NCBI RefSeq assembly: GCF_002866025.1
Contig: NZ_LNDE01000002.1
Span: 496,001-560,000 of the forward strand
Source of the DNA: Thermotoga sp. KOL6
GTDB taxonomy: Bacteria; Thermotogota; Thermotogae; Thermotogales; Thermotogaceae
Reading direction: 5' to 3'
DNA length: 64,000 bases
Shown here: positions 1 to 11,936 of the stretch, piece by piece
Layout of the letters: the number at the start of each line of letters is the position of its first letter
Numbering within the stretch: position 1 is the stretch's first letter
Translations under genes and position numbers: made by a program
The notes under the pieces: model-generated
What the model saw: the letters and a program-made list of their open reading frames with translations, nothing else
Databases searched by the model: none
What the model was told of the DNA's origin: nothing

Positions 1-2393
1 TTGACACTTCCTCCCTCGATCGTATTCCGGAAAAGATAAAGAAGAAAATCAAGAATGCAAAGATAAAGGTTTTTGATCATCATACTGATGAAAGTCCGTA
101 CGAAGGAGTTGTAGCGAAGGTTGGTGCCACCATCACGATTCTTGTTGAAATCATTCGTGAGCAAAACATTCCTATTGATCCCACTGAAGCAACTCTCTTC
201 ATGATCGGTTTGTACGATGATACCGGAAACCTCCTCTTCTCATCTACTACCCCCCGTGATCTCGAAGTTGCAAAGTTCCTTTTGGAAAACGGGGCCAATT
301 TAGATGAAGTGGCTCTCTATACGAGAGAGGAACTCACACCTCAACAGATGGAGATACTAAATCGTTTAGTAGAAACTGCACAGGAATACGAAGTGAACGG
401 TGTTCCCATTACCATATCGGTTGTGGAGTGTGAAAATTTCGTTGGCGGACTTGGTCTGATAGTGAGTAAGGCTTGGGAGATGCTGGGGAAGGAAACGTTT
501 ATAGCTATCGTAAAAATGGGGAAAAAGGTGTACATTGTGGGAAGAACATCCTCGCCTGATGTGGATCTCGGATCTTTAATGAGAGAGATGGGAGGCGGAG
601 GTCATACCAGAGCAGCTTCGGCAACTATCGTAGGGAAGGAACCGGGGGAGGTACTCGAAGATCTTTTGAAAAAACTGCACGATCACGTTGTGCCACTTCT
701 CAGGGCGAGGGACATAATGTCTTCACCTGTGAAAGTAGTTCTTTCGACCATGACTATAAGAGAAGTAGACAAGTTGATGAAGCAGACAGGTCACAACGGG
801 TTTCCTGTTGTTGAGGGTAACAGGTTAGTGGGTATCGTAACAAAGAAAGCAGTTGAAAAGGCCATGAATCACAATTTGGGTGATAAACCAGTGAAATCTA
901 TAATGACACCAAATCTCGTGGTTGCAACCCCAGATACTCCTGTACCCAAGTTGCGAGAACTCATGGTAGAAAACGCCATAGGAAGAATCCCGATCTTAGA
1001 AAATGGTATTTTGGTGGGGATTGTAACCAGAAGTGATGTCTTGAGAGCTATCTTTGGAAAACCTTTTAAAAAATATGTGAAACCTGTTTTCAAAGAAAAT
1101 GGACAGGTGTTTAGGAATGTTTCAAAGATCCTTATGGAGCGGATCGAACCGAAGATTCTCAATCTTTTCAGACTTCTTGGAAAATTTGGTGATGAGGTAA
1201 ATATGCCGGTTTACGTCGTAGGAGGATTTGTTAGGGATCTTCTTCTAGGAATTGAGAATTTGGACATAGACATAGTAGTCGAAGGGAATGCGATAGAGTT
1301 CGCTGAATACGCCAAGAGATTTCTTCCCGCTAAGATGGTGAAGCATGAGAAATTCATGACGGCTTCCCTTTTTTTGAAAGATGGATTGAGAATAGATGTT
1401 GCTACTGCTAGGATGGAATATTACGAATCCCCCGCCAAGCTGCCCGATGTGGAAATGAGTACAATAAAGAAAGATCTCTATAGACGAGATTTCACGATAA
1501 ACGCAATGGCAATAAAATTGAACCCAGCTGATTTTGGTTTACTGGTAGATTTTTTTGGAGGTTACAGAGATTTGAAAAACGGTATCATCCGCGTTCTTCA
1601 CACTCTCAGTTTCGTAGACGATCCGACGAGAATTATTCGGGCTATAAGATTCGAACAAAGATTCGATTTTCGGATAGAGGAGACAACGGAAAAGCTTCTG
1701 AAACAGGCGGTAGAAGAGGGATATCTTGAAAAAACCACAGGAGCAAGAATAAGACAAGAAATAGAGAAAATTCTTGAGGAGAGAAATCCACTGAAATCTA
1801 TAAGAAGAATGGCGGAATTCAATATAGTAAGACACCTCTTTCCGAAAACTTATTACACACCTTCTATGGATGGAAAGATGGAAAACTTATTCAGAAATAT
1901 CCCGTGGGTGGAAAAAAACTATGGGAAGGTTAACAAATTTTATGCGGTTCTACATATATTCCTCGAATTCTACGACGATGAAGCTTGGAGTGAGACAAAA
2001 AAGCGATATTCTCTTCGTGGGAATCTGATAAATGAAATAAGGCACGTCGAAAAGAGTGCTCCCGCACTCGTTGAGATGTTGAAAGAAGAAGTCCCGACTT
2101 CTTTCATATATCCGATCGTGAAAGGTGTCAACAACGAAACTATTTGTCATTTTCTATCATACCTTGAGGGAAAAGAGGAAGAGAGTTTCAAAACACATCT
2201 GTTGAAAATCAAAAATACAAAACTCGAGAAGATCGATGGAAACTATCTTATAAAAAAGGGAATTAAATCCGGTAAAATAATTGGAGAGGTGCTCGAAAAA
2301 GTGCTGATGAAAAAGCTCGATGGTGACACAAGGGACGAAGAAGAGATTTTGGAGGAAGTTTTGTCATCATTGAGAAACGGAGGGATAGAATGA
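1..2393 (+). CDS. cca: DHH / double-CBS / tRNA nucleotidyltransferase (CCA-adding) fusion, 5' partial
   Basis: The gene is cut by the window start: the frame is open from base 3 with no start codon, so about 796 C-terminal residues are visible. In order they show a DHH phosphoesterase signature (D-H-H at 75-83), a DHHA1-type GGGGHTRAAS motif near 590, two CBS domains (about 705-870 and 885-1060), then a polymerase-beta-like nucleotidyltransferase with VVGGFVRDLLLG near 1215, the D-I-D metal-binding pair just after it, and class II head, neck and body regions to the end. The last part should add or repair the 3' CCA of tRNA, or add A residues. CBS pairs usually bind adenosine nucleotides, and DHH-DHHA1 domains degrade short RNAs or dinucleotides, so regulated RNA-end processing is a reasonable inference. 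The gene overlaps the next by four bases (ATGA). Confidence 0.9.
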   Translation, partial: DTSSLDRIPEKIKKKIKNAKIKVFDHHTDESPYEGVVAKVGATITILVEIIREQNIPIDPTEATLFMIGLYDDTGNLLFSSTTPRDLEVAKFLLENGANLDEVALYTREELTPQQMEILNRLVETAQEYEVNGVPITISVVECENFVGGLGLIVSKAWEMLGKETFIAIVKMGKKVYIVGRTSSPDVDLGSLMREMGGGGHTRAASATIVGKEPGEVLEDLLKKLHDHVVPLLRARDIMSSPVKVVLSTMTIREVDKLMKQTGHNGFPVVEGNRLVGIVTKKAVEKAMNHNLGDKPVKSIMTPNLVVATPDTPVPKLRELMVENAIGRIPILENGILVGIVTRSDVLRAIFGKPFKKYVKPVFKENGQVFRNVSKILMERIEPKILNLFRLLGKFGDEVNMPVYVVGGFVRDLLLGIENLDIDIVVEGNAIEFAEYAKRFLPAKMVKHEKFMTASLFLKDGLRIDVATARMEYYESPAKLPDVEMSTIKKDLYRRDFTINAMAIKLNPADFGLLVDFFGGYRDLKNGIIRVLHTLSFVDDPTRIIRAIRFEQRFDFRIEETTEKLLKQAVEEGYLEKTTGARIRQEIEKILEERNPLKSIRRMAEFNIVRHLFPKTYYTPSMDGKMENLFRNIPWVEKNYGKVNKFYAVLHIFLEFYDDEAWSETKKRYSLRGNLINEIRHVEKSAPALVEMLKEEVPTSFIYPIVKGVNNETICHFLSYLEGKEEESFKTHLLKIKNTKLEKIDGNYLIKKGIKSGKIIGEVLEKVLMKKLDGDTRDEEEILEEVLSSLRNGGIE

Positions 2394-3937
2394 GTATAAA
2401 GGATAAGTTGGAGGATTTGAAAAGAAGGGAAAAGGAAATAGAGCAAGGTGGCGGGCCAGAAAAGGTAGAAAAACAACATGGGGCTGGAAAACTCACCGCA
2501 TGGGAAAGATTGGAAATTCTCCTCGACTCTGGAAGTTTTGTGGAGATCGATAAGTTCGTCGAGCACAGAAACACCTATTTCGGTCTCGACAAAGTGAAAT
2601 TGCCGAGGGATGGAGTTATAACGGGTATAGGGGAAATAAACGGTAGGAAAGTCGCGGTCTTTTCGCAGGATTTCACCGTAATGGGTGGTTCTCTCGGAGA
2701 GATGCATGCAAAAAAGATCTCAAAACTTTTGGATATGGCTTTGAAAATGGGAATTCCCGTTGTTGGAATAAACGACTCAGGAGGAGCACGTATTCAAGAA
2801 GGAGTAGACGCGCTTGCAGGTTACGGCGAAATTTTCTTTAGAAACACCCTAGCATCGGGTGTGATTCCTCAGATAACAGTAATAGCAGGACCTTGTGCAG
2901 GGGGGGCAGTCTATTCGCCAGCGCTCACCGATTTTATCGTGATGGTCGACCAAACAGCAAGAATGTTCATAACCGGTCCGAACGTGATAAAGGCGGTAAC
3001 TGGTGAGGAAATTTCTCAAGAAGACCTCGGAGGAGCCATGGTTCATAATCAAAAGAGTGGAAACGCTCATTTCTTGGCAAACAACGATGAAAAAGCAATG
3101 GAACTTGTGAGGACGCTTCTTTCCTATCTACCATCCAACAATGCTGAAGATCCACCTGTGGAGAATCCTGATGTTGGCATTGAAACTCCGAGTGATATTT
3201 TGGATATCCTTCCAGATAATCCGAACAAAGGATATGATGTCAGAGAGATCATCAAAAGGATAGTGGATCACGGAGAATTTCTCGAAGTTCAACCGTACTT
3301 TGCAAGAAACATAGTCATTGGATTCGCGAGAGTTCAAGGGAGAACGGTAGGAATAGTAGCCAATCAACCCTCCGTTCTAGCTGGTGTTTTGGATATAGAT
3401 TCTTCTGACAAAGCAGCCAGATTCATCAGATTCTTAGATGCTTTTAATATACCAATATTGACATTTGTTGACACACCGGGTTATTTACCTGGTGTAGCAC
3501 AAGAGCATGGTGGAATCATAAGGCATGGAGCCAAACTTCTTTACGCTTACAGTGAAGCAACTTCTCCCAAAATCACTTTGATCTTGAGGAAGGCTTACGG
3601 TGGCGCGTACATTGCGATGGGGAGTAAACACCTGGGAGCCGATATGGTTTTCGCATGGCCTTCTGCTGAGATCGCTGTTATGGGTCCCGAGGGAGCAGCC
3701 AACATTATTTTCAAGAGGGAAATAGAGAAAGCTTCCAATCCTGAAGAGGTGAGAAAAAAACTCATTGAGGAGTACAAAGCACAATTTGCCAATCCCTACA
3801 TAGCCGCTAGTAGAGGTTACGTTGATATGGTCATAGATCCATTGGAAACGAGAAAATATATCGCCGAGGCTTTGAAAATATGTGAGACCAAAGTCGAATA
3901 CAGACCGAAGAAAAAGCATGGAAATATTCCTCTGTGA
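2390..3937 (+). CDS. mmdA: Biotin-dependent carboxyltransferase subunit (methylmalonyl-CoA decarboxylase alpha / propionyl-CoA carboxylase beta type)
   Basis: This 515-residue protein is full length for the acyl-CoA carboxyltransferase family. It has two crotonase-like halves, with the glycine-rich GGARIQEG and GPCAGGAVYSPAL segments around residues 130-170 and the C-terminal KAYGGAYIAMGSK segment around 400. The family moves CO2 between biotin and an acyl-CoA such as methylmalonyl- or propionyl-CoA. The next two genes encode an OadG-like membrane subunit and a biotin carrier, which favours a membrane-linked sodium-pumping decarboxylase. No beta (ion-translocating) subunit or biotin carboxylase is present in the window, so the direction of the reaction is open. 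The start overlaps the upstream stop as ATGA. Confidence 0.9.
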   Translation: MSIKDKLEDLKRREKEIEQGGGPEKVEKQHGAGKLTAWERLEILLDSGSFVEIDKFVEHRNTYFGLDKVKLPRDGVITGIGEINGRKVAVFSQDFTVMGGSLGEMHAKKISKLLDMALKMGIPVVGINDSGGARIQEGVDALAGYGEIFFRNTLASGVIPQITVIAGPCAGGAVYSPALTDFIVMVDQTARMFITGPNVIKAVTGEEISQEDLGGAMVHNQKSGNAHFLANNDEKAMELVRTLLSYLPSNNAEDPPVENPDVGIETPSDILDILPDNPNKGYDVREIIKRIVDHGEFLEVQPYFARNIVIGFARVQGRTVGIVANQPSVLAGVLDIDSSDKAARFIRFLDAFNIPILTFVDTPGYLPGVAQEHGGIIRHGAKLLYAYSEATSPKITLILRKAYGGAYIAMGSKHLGADMVFAWPSAEIAVMGPEGAANIIFKREIEKASNPEEVRKKLIEEYKAQFANPYIAASRGYVDMVIDPLETRKYIAEALKICETKVEYRPKKKHGNIPL

Positions 3938-3946
3938 GGTGACGAA

Positions 3947-4246
3947 ATGCTACAAATTTTCATTTTTGGTATTTTTATGGTTTTTCTAGTTTTTCTAGTA
4001 TTGTTCTTTTTTTCTATGATTTTGAGTACTTTTTCAAAGCAAAAGAAATCTGTGATTTCTGAGGGAAAGAAATCTTATGAAGGCGAAGAGGAAATCGTAG
4101 CGGTGATATCGGCCGTTCTTGCTCAAATGATGGAAGGAGAGTATAGAATAGTTTCTATAAAGCCAAAAAAGAAAAAACGGGGTTTTGAAGCATGGACAAA
4201 ACGTGGATGGAGGAGGAGAAAATGGTCAGAAAGTTCAGAGTGGTAG
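3947..4246 (+). CDS. OadG/MmdD-like small membrane subunit of decarboxylase complex
   Basis: A 99-residue protein with one strongly hydrophobic helix at residues 3-28, followed by a charged, lysine-rich tail. This layout, and its place between a carboxyltransferase and a biotin carrier, match the gamma/delta (OadG) subunits that anchor and assemble sodium-transporting decarboxylases. Sequence identity in this family is low, so the call rests mostly on topology and context. A GAGGTGA SD sits just before the ATG. The 3' end overlaps the biotin carrier gene by about 25 bases. Confidence 0.7.
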   Translation: MLQIFIFGIFMVFLVFLVLFFFSMILSTFSKQKKSVISEGKKSYEGEEEIVAVISAVLAQMMEGEYRIVSIKPKKKKRGFEAWTKRGWRRRKWSESSEW

Positions 4247-4650
4247 TGAACGGAAAAGAATACATTGTGGAAGTGGAAGAACTTGAGAGTTCGCAGAAAA
4301 CTTCCAACGGATCGAAAACGATACTCTCTCTTTCTAGAGAGGTTCCTTCTGTGTCTTCTGATTTGAAAGAAAAAAGCCAGGAAACTGTTGAGAAAGAGAT
4401 TGTGGAAAAGGAAAAATCATCGATATCATCGGCAGAAGAGAAACTCGTCAAAGCACCGATGGCAGGAATCGTTTTGAAGGTTCTAGTAAAAGAAGGGCAA
4501 GAAGTTAAAGTGGGAGATAAATTACTCATATTTGAAGCCATGAAGATGGAAAACGAACTTCAATCCGAATTTTCCGGGGTCGTCAAGGAGATATTTGTGA
4601 AGGAAGGGGACAACATAGAAACCGGACAAATTCTCTTAAAGATAGTTTGA
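4222..4650 (+). CDS. Biotin carboxyl carrier protein
   Basis: The 142-residue protein has a short N-terminal strand region, a Ser/Glu/Lys-rich flexible linker (about residues 25-70) and a C-terminal biotinyl domain of about 70 residues. That domain contains the canonical EAMKMENEL motif, whose lysine receives biotin. It should shuttle carboxyl groups for the carboxyltransferase encoded two genes upstream. I chose ATG 4222 because a GGAGGAGG SD (4209-4216) sits five bases before it. An in-frame ATG at 4192 has no comparable site and would add ten residues. The start lies inside the OadG-like gene, suggesting translational coupling. Confidence 0.88.
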   Translation: MVRKFRVVVNGKEYIVEVEELESSQKTSNGSKTILSLSREVPSVSSDLKEKSQETVEKEIVEKEKSSISSAEEKLVKAPMAGIVLKVLVKEGQEVKVGDKLLIFEAMKMENELQSEFSGVVKEIFVKEGDNIETGQILLKIV

Positions 4651-4663
4651 AGGGGGGAAGAGT

Positions 4664-5116
4664 ATGGAATTGAAAGTCGTAACGTTCAAGCTAGGGAACC
4701 AAGTGTTCGGAATCGATATCATGAAAATCGAAAGCATAGTCGAGGTGGAAAAGATCGTACCAGTACCAGAAACGGCTGAATTCATAGAAGGTGTAATGAA
4801 TCTCAGAGGGAAGATAATTCCAATCGTGAACTTGAGAAAAAAGTTCAAAATGCCGGATGTGGAAGATAAGAGTAAATCAAAAATAATAGTCAGTATGGTC
4901 AAAGACACACAAATAGGGTTCTTAGTTGACGATGTAAGCGAAGTATTAACCCTAACGGAGGAGGATATTGAACAGCCGCCTCAGAATCTCAGTGGTCGAG
5001 GCAGAAACTATATCCTTGGCTTGGCCAAAGTGAGGGACGATATCGTAATAATTCTGAATATAGAAGAAGTTTTGACCTCCGAGGAACTCGTGGAAATCAG
5101 TAACATCAACGTATAA
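4664..5116 (+). CDS. cheW: CheW-like chemotaxis adaptor protein
   Basis: A 150-residue single-domain CheW protein. It begins with the typical strand pattern (V-T-F-K-L-G-N-Q-V-F-G-I-D-I) and carries the N-L-R-G-K-I-I-P-I-V-N-L motif near residues 45-57, with a GFLVDDVSEVL segment later. CheW proteins couple chemoreceptors to the histidine kinase CheA at the inner membrane. No receptor, CheA or flagellar motor gene is adjacent; it lies between a biotin carrier gene and cysS. It may therefore be an accessory CheW beside one encoded in a main chemotaxis operon elsewhere (inference from T. maritima, which I recall having two). A strong AAGGGGGG SD precedes the ATG. Confidence 0.9.
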   Translation: MELKVVTFKLGNQVFGIDIMKIESIVEVEKIVPVPETAEFIEGVMNLRGKIIPIVNLRKKFKMPDVEDKSKSKIIVSMVKDTQIGFLVDDVSEVLTLTEEDIEQPPQNLSGRGRNYILGLAKVRDDIVIILNIEEVLTSEELVEISNINV

Positions 5117-5132
5117 AGACGGAGGTGTGTAA

Positions 5133-6515
5133 ATGAAAATAACGAACACCTTGACCGGGAGAAAAGAAGAGTTTGTCCCGCTGCAACCCGGCGTTGTAAG
5201 GATGTACGTATGTGGTCCCACTGTTTACGATCTGATTCACGTGGGAAACGCAAGACCTGCCGTCGTCTTTGATGTTTTCAGACGATATCTAGAGTATAGA
5301 GGATACAGAGTTATCATGGTTCAGAATTTTACGGATATAGACGACAAGATCATAAACAAAGCCAACCAATTAGGTGTTGATCCAAAAACGGTGGCTGACA
5401 CTTTCATAGCTGAATACTGGAGAGATGCTCATGCCCTTGGTATAAGGCCTGCCAACTTTCATCCGAGGACGACCGATTTTGTTGGTGATATTGTTGAGAT
5501 AATCGAAAGACTTGTTGAAAAGGGATTTGCGTACCAAACAGAAACAGGTGTCTATTTTGACGTAAGAAAATTTGAGAAATACGGTGAGTTGTCGAAGAAG
5601 AGGATCGACGATCTCATTGCTGGAGCCAGAGTGGAAGTAGATGAGACCAAAAAGTTTCCACTCGACTTCTCTCTTTGGAAAAAAGCGAAACCCGGAGAAC
5701 CTTGCTGGAAATCTCCTTGGAGTGAAGGAAGGCCAGGGTGGCACATAGAATGTACCGTCATGTCGGTGAAAATCCTGGGCGAAAGTTTCGATATTCATGC
5801 AGGAGGGGAAGACTTGATATTCCCACATCACGAGAATGAGAAAGCACAAGCAGAAGCCTTGACTGGAAAGACGTTTGCTAGGTATTGGATGCACAACGGT
5901 ATGGTGAGGTTTCTCGGTGACAAAATGAGTAAATCAACTGGTAACATTTTTACTGTTCGTGAAGCATTGAAAAAGTATGGAAGGGATGCTCTGAGGTACA
6001 TGATTCTTTCGAAACACTATCGTTCTCCTATGGATTTCTCAGAAGAACTTCTGAGCAATTACTCAAAAGCTGTGAAACGCGTATGGGAAGTTCTCAGAAG
6101 ATACGAGAACACTGGAGAAGTTGGCATTCCCAAAAGAAATTCTGTTTACGAAGAATACGTGAACAAATTCATAGAGGCTCTTGACGATGATTTCAACACT
6201 CCTGTGGCGGTTTCAATTTTGTTTGAACTCGTAAAAGGGTTGAGCAGAGCAATGGATAACAACGATCGTGAGGGTGCGCTTCTCTATTACCATCTTATTA
6301 GGAGGGAATTTGGCCCTGTTTTGGGGCTTTTTGACTTGAACGAAGAGAAGAAAGAAGTAGCCAATGAAGAATTGATAAAGATTCTTATAGATGTTAGAGA
6401 AATGTTGAGGAAAGAAAAGAAGTATGATCTTTCTGATGAAATCAGAGAACGGCTGAAAAAGATCGGTATCAACTTGAAGGATACACCACGGGGAACAGAA
6501 TACACCGTTGAGTGA
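5133..6515 (+). CDS. cysS: Cysteinyl-tRNA synthetase
   Basis: A 460-residue class I aminoacyl-tRNA synthetase that charges tRNA-Cys. The HIGH-box equivalent is H-V-G-N near residue 36, just after the family's Y-V-C-G-P-T-V zinc-site cysteine. The KMSKS loop appears intact as K-M-S-K-S-T-G-N near residue 264. Between them, GWHIECTVM and [15 protein letters not shown] supply further zinc-ligand Cys and His residues. Length is normal for bacterial CysRS. The gene starts 16 bases after cheW with a GGAGGTG SD. Confidence 0.97.
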   Translation: MKITNTLTGRKEEFVPLQPGVVRMYVCGPTVYDLIHVGNARPAVVFDVFRRYLEYRGYRVIMVQNFTDIDDKIINKANQLGVDPKTVADTFIAEYWRDAHALGIRPANFHPRTTDFVGDIVEIIERLVEKGFAYQTETGVYFDVRKFEKYGELSKKRIDDLIAGARVEVDETKKFPLDFSLWKKAKPGEPCWKSPWSEGRPGWHIECTVMSVKILGESFDIHAGGEDLIFPHHENEKAQAEALTGKTFARYWMHNGMVRFLGDKMSKSTGNIFTVREALKKYGRDALRYMILSKHYRSPMDFSEELLSNYSKAVKRVWEVLRRYENTGEVGIPKRNSVYEEYVNKFIEALDDDFNTPVAVSILFELVKGLSRAMDNNDREGALLYYHLIRREFGPVLGLFDLNEEKKEVANEELIKILIDVREMLRKEKKYDLSDEIRERLKKIGINLKDTPRGTEYTVE

Positions 6516-6525
6516 GGTGATTTTT

Positions 6526-8435
<1,910 letters not shown>

Positions 8436-8454
8436 AAATAAAGAAGGTGAGTGA

Positions 8455-10581
8455 ATGAGTCTGAAAAAGGACGTGGAAAGATTCATACTTTCGGATGATT
8501 ACAAACCTATGGTGTTGAAAGAGTTGTACAAGAAATTCAAAGCAAAAACTAGAGAGAAGAGGAGAAAAGTACGAGAAGTTGTCAAAAGACTGGAAAAAGA
8601 AGGGAAGATTTTCAGAGACAGCAAGGGAAAATACAGAAAATTGGGAGATGATCTGAAAGTTGGTACGATAGAGTTCACGCGCAGTGGGTACGTTTCGTTC
8701 GTTATTACCGATGATTTCGAAGAAATAGTAGTTCCGATCGAGGATACAAAATATGCTCTTCACAAAGATAAAGTTGTGGTTGAAATAACGGGAACTTGGC
8801 GGGGCCTTCCAAAAGGACGTGTTGTGAAGGTCCTTGAAAGAGGCTTGAGAAGGATAGTAGGTGTTTTTGACCATAAGGGAACTTTTGGCTTTGTCATACC
8901 GGATGATCCAAAGATTGCCTACGATTTTTATGTGTCACCTGAAAATATAGACGGTGCCAAGCCGAATCAGAAGGTTATAGCGGAAATTCTCAAATATCCC
9001 TCTCCTGGTCGAAATCCCGAGGCCAAGATAATAAAAGTTCTTGGAGATCTTGACGATCCTTCTATTGATCTTCCGAGTGTGATTGTAAAGCACGATCTGC
9101 CCGAACCAGGTGAGTTCCCAGAAGAGGTGATAAGAGAGGCAAATGCCATACCTTCAAGAGTACGGAAAGGTGATCTCAAAGGAAGGAGGGATCTTAGAGA
9201 TAGAGTCATCGTTACCATAGATGGAGAAGATGCAAAAGACTTCGACGACGCCATTTCCGTAGAAAAGCTCCCTAACGGGAATTATCTTCTAGGTGTCCAC
9301 ATAGCCGATGTTTCTCACTATGTAAAAGAGGGATCTGCGTTAGATCAAGAAGCTTTTAAGAGGGGCACGAGTGTTTACTTGATAGACACGGTCATACCTA
9401 TGCTTCCTTTCAAACTCTCCAACGGAATTTGCAGTCTTGTAGAAGGAAAAGACAGACTGACGATGAGCGTGGAAATGGAAATTGATAAAGAAGGATATGT
9501 GGTGAGATACGATGTGTTTCCCAGTGTGATAAGAAGCAAAAAAAGAATGATATACGAAAGAGTGAACGAATTTTTGAGAGAGCCTTCCTCGGTGGTAGAG
9601 TACGAACCTTTTAAAGATCTCATTCACAACGCAGTAGAACTCGCAGGGATTCTTCGTGAAGCGAGGAGAAAACGGGGGGCGATCCTCGATATAGAGAGTG
9701 ACGAAGTGAAGGTTATTCAGGACGAAAATGGTCAAGTTGTTGATATTGTACCGAGAAAAAGAGGTGTTGCAGAGAGATTGATAGAGGAATTCATGATAAA
9801 GGCAAATGAAACGATAGCTGAGATCTTCGATCACGCCGGTCTTCCCTTTGTGTATCGAGTCCATGAGGAACCGGATCCCGAAACGATCTTTCAATTGAAA
9901 AACTATCTTGAAGCAATGGGAATAAAAGCAAAATTCTCGCACAACGTGCATCCTGGAATGCTTCAGAAACTTCTTGAGAAAGTGAAGGATCATCCGTTGA
10001 GGGGGAGTGTGGAGAGACTACTTGTTCGATCGATGAAAAGGGCAATGTACTCTGCTGTGAACATCGGTCATTTTGGCCTTGCATCTTATGCCTATACGCA
10101 CTTCACTTCTCCTATCAGGAGATATCCCGACTTGGTTGTTCATAGATTGCTTAAGCTCTATCTCGAGCAGGAAGGATACTTCACACCGGAACAGATAGAC
10201 AGATTTTCTAAGATCCTTCCGAAGATAGCAAGGCATTGTAGTCGTAGAGAGAGAGTGGCTGACGAGGCGGAATGGGATCTTATAGCCATGAAAAAAGTCG
10301 AGTACATCTCCCGTTATATTGGAGAAGTGTTCAAAGTTGTTGTGACCAACATTACCAAGTTTGGCCTTTTTGTGGAAATACCGGAGAAGAGTATTTCTGG
10401 TCTCGTACATATTTCCACGCTGGACGACTATTACTATTACGATGAAACGAGAAACATGCTGGTGGGAAGAAGGAAAGGAAAGACTTTCAGATTGGGAGAT
10501 ATACTCAAAGCCAAAGTCGTGAGGGCAGACAAAATACGTGGAGAAATAGATTTTGTAATAGTAGAGGAGGAAGAAAAATGA
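8455..10581 (+). CDS. rnr: Ribonuclease R (RNB-family 3'-5' exoribonuclease)
   Basis: A 708-residue enzyme that degrades structured RNA from the 3' end. An N-terminal winged-helix region (about 1-70) is followed by cold-shock-type OB folds. The RNB catalytic domain carries [10 protein letters not shown] near residue 260, whose aspartates bind metal, and [11 protein letters not shown] near residue 550. An S1 RNA-binding domain lies at about 620-705 ([16 protein letters not shown]). Domain order and length fit RNase R rather than RNase II. It starts 19 bases after upp with an AAGGTGAG SD. Confidence 0.95.
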   Translation: MSLKKDVERFILSDDYKPMVLKELYKKFKAKTREKRRKVREVVKRLEKEGKIFRDSKGKYRKLGDDLKVGTIEFTRSGYVSFVITDDFEEIVVPIEDTKYALHKDKVVVEITGTWRGLPKGRVVKVLERGLRRIVGVFDHKGTFGFVIPDDPKIAYDFYVSPENIDGAKPNQKVIAEILKYPSPGRNPEAKIIKVLGDLDDPSIDLPSVIVKHDLPEPGEFPEEVIREANAIPSRVRKGDLKGRRDLRDRVIVTIDGEDAKDFDDAISVEKLPNGNYLLGVHIADVSHYVKEGSALDQEAFKRGTSVYLIDTVIPMLPFKLSNGICSLVEGKDRLTMSVEMEIDKEGYVVRYDVFPSVIRSKKRMIYERVNEFLREPSSVVEYEPFKDLIHNAVELAGILREARRKRGAILDIESDEVKVIQDENGQVVDIVPRKRGVAERLIEEFMIKANETIAEIFDHAGLPFVYRVHEEPDPETIFQLKNYLEAMGIKAKFSHNVHPGMLQKLLEKVKDHPLRGSVERLLVRSMKRAMYSAVNIGHFGLASYAYTHFTSPIRRYPDLVVHRLLKLYLEQEGYFTPEQIDRFSKILPKIARHCSRRERVADEAEWDLIAMKKVEYISRYIGEVFKVVVTNITKFGLFVEIPEKSISGLVHISTLDDYYYYDETRNMLVGRRKGKTFRLGDILKAKVVRADKIRGEIDFVIVEEEEK

Positions 10582-10997
10582 AATCTTACAGAAAGGAACT
10601 GTGGTTTCACACAAAAAAGAGAAGAGAGTTCATAAATATAACTCCTTTACTAGAGGAGTGCGTGAAAGAAAGTGGAATAAAAGAAGGGCTTCTTCTGTGT
10701 AATGCTATGCATATCACTGCGAGCGTGTTCATAAACGATGATGAACCGGGTCTCCATCATGATTTTGAAGTGTGGTTGGAAAAGCTCGCTCCTGAGAAAC
10801 CTTATTCTCAGTACAGACACAACGATACAGGAGAAGATAACGCAGATGCTCACTTAAAGAGAACTATAATGGGAAGAGAAGTTGTAATAGCGATCACCGA
10901 TGGAAAATTAGATCTCGGCCCTTGGGAACAAGTTTTCTACGGTGAGTTCGATGGTATGAGACCGAAAAGAGTTCTCGTGAAGATAATAGGAGAGTGA
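10578..10997 (+). CDS. YjbQ/UPF0047 family protein
   Basis: A 139-residue member of the YjbQ family. It shows [20 protein letters not shown], the [16 protein letters not shown] segment and the family's C-terminal [13 protein letters not shown] motif. Some homologues have weak thiamin-phosphate synthase activity, but the physiological role is not settled. The conserved His/Asp/Glu residues suggest a metal site. It overlaps rnr by four bases and is followed six bases later by the exchanger gene. Confidence 0.85.
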   Translation: MKSYRKELWFHTKKRREFINITPLLEECVKESGIKEGLLLCNAMHITASVFINDDEPGLHHDFEVWLEKLAPEKPYSQYRHNDTGEDNADAHLKRTIMGREVVIAITDGKLDLGPWEQVFYGEFDGMRPKRVLVKIIGE

Positions 10998-11003
10998 TGG
11001 AAT

Positions 11004-11936
11004 TTGGAGTTCCTTCTCACATCAGTAGGAATCGCTATATTGATACTCGGAGCGAACTGGCTCGTTAGTGGAGCTTCTTTTCTTGCAATGAGATTGGGGG
11101 TTTCCAAACTCATAGTAGGCCTTTCAATAGTAGCTTTTGGGACCTCACTGCCAGAACTCGTTTCCTCTCTTGTCTCGGCTTTTAAAGGATACACGAGTAT
11201 CGCTATTTCCAACGTGGTAGGAAGTAATCTCGCAAACGTTGGTTTGTGTCTTGGATTAGCATCGTTTTTCAGGTCAATCCCTGTGAAAAAGAGTACGATA
11301 AAAGCAGAACTGCCATTTATGATACTCGCAACTATTTCTTTCATTGCCCTTTTCTTAAAAAACTATTCTCTTTCGTGGAACGATGGGGTAGTCTTCCTCT
11401 CTTTCATGGCGATCTTCATGTACTATCTGGTAACATCCGCCAGAGAAGTTGTTGAAGAAGAGTTGAAAGAAATAAAGGAACAAAAAAGCGTTTTATTCTC
11501 TGTATTTATGATCATTCTGGGGATCTTTGCTCTATGGTTCGGTGGTAATCTTGCGATAGAAAACGTTGTGAGGATAGCCAAAAGATTCAATTTGTCTCAA
11601 GCTTTTGTAGGACTCACGATCGTTGCCGTTGGTACCTCTTTACCAGAATTGATGGTTAGTATCGTCTCTACGGTAAAAAAAGAAAGTGATATTCTGATTG
11701 GGAACATCGTCGGAAGTAATATCTTCAACATCCTGCTCATATTGGGAACGAGTTCTCTCTTTAGTAAGCTTACAGTAGATGTCCCAAGCTATTCCATGGA
11801 CTTGGGATTTTTGCTTGCAACATCCATCTTGATTTTCGTGTTTGCACTCTCTAAGAAGAGAATTTCCAGGTTAGAAGGAATTGTTCTTTTCGCAATATAC
11901 GTTGTTTACGTTTATTTGATATCGGGGAGAGGTTAG
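11004..11936 (+). CDS. Na+/Ca2+ (K+-dependent) exchanger, CaxA/YrbG family
   Basis: A 310-residue, mostly hydrophobic membrane protein with the two inverted alpha-repeats of the CaCA exchangers: G-T-S-L-P-E-L-V-S-S near residue 50 and G-T-S-L-P-E-L-M-V-S near residue 212. The glutamates in these repeats bind the transported cations. About ten transmembrane helices are expected. The best start is TTG 11004. The stop overlaps that of the opposite-strand PEGA gene by four bases, marking the end of this plus-strand run. I saw no convincing terminator hairpin here. Confidence 0.88.
   Translation: MEFLLTSVGIAILILGANWLVSGASFLAMRLGVSKLIVGLSIVAFGTSLPELVSSLVSAFKGYTSIAISNVVGSNLANVGLCLGLASFFRSIPVKKSTIKAELPFMILATISFIALFLKNYSLSWNDGVVFLSFMAIFMYYLVTSAREVVEEELKEIKEQKSVLFSVFMIILGIFALWFGGNLAIENVVRIAKRFNLSQAFVGLTIVAVGTSLPELMVSIVSTVKKESDILIGNIVGSNIFNILLILGTSSLFSKLTVDVPSYSMDLGFLLATSILIFVFALSKKRISRLEGIVLFAIYVVYVYLISGRG

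Noticed and set aside
341-535. Minus-strand open frame inside the CCA enzyme gene, as an example of many antisense frames
   Set aside because: No SD, no recognisable domain, and it lies wholly inside a conserved gene; other antisense frames in the window were dropped for the same reasons.
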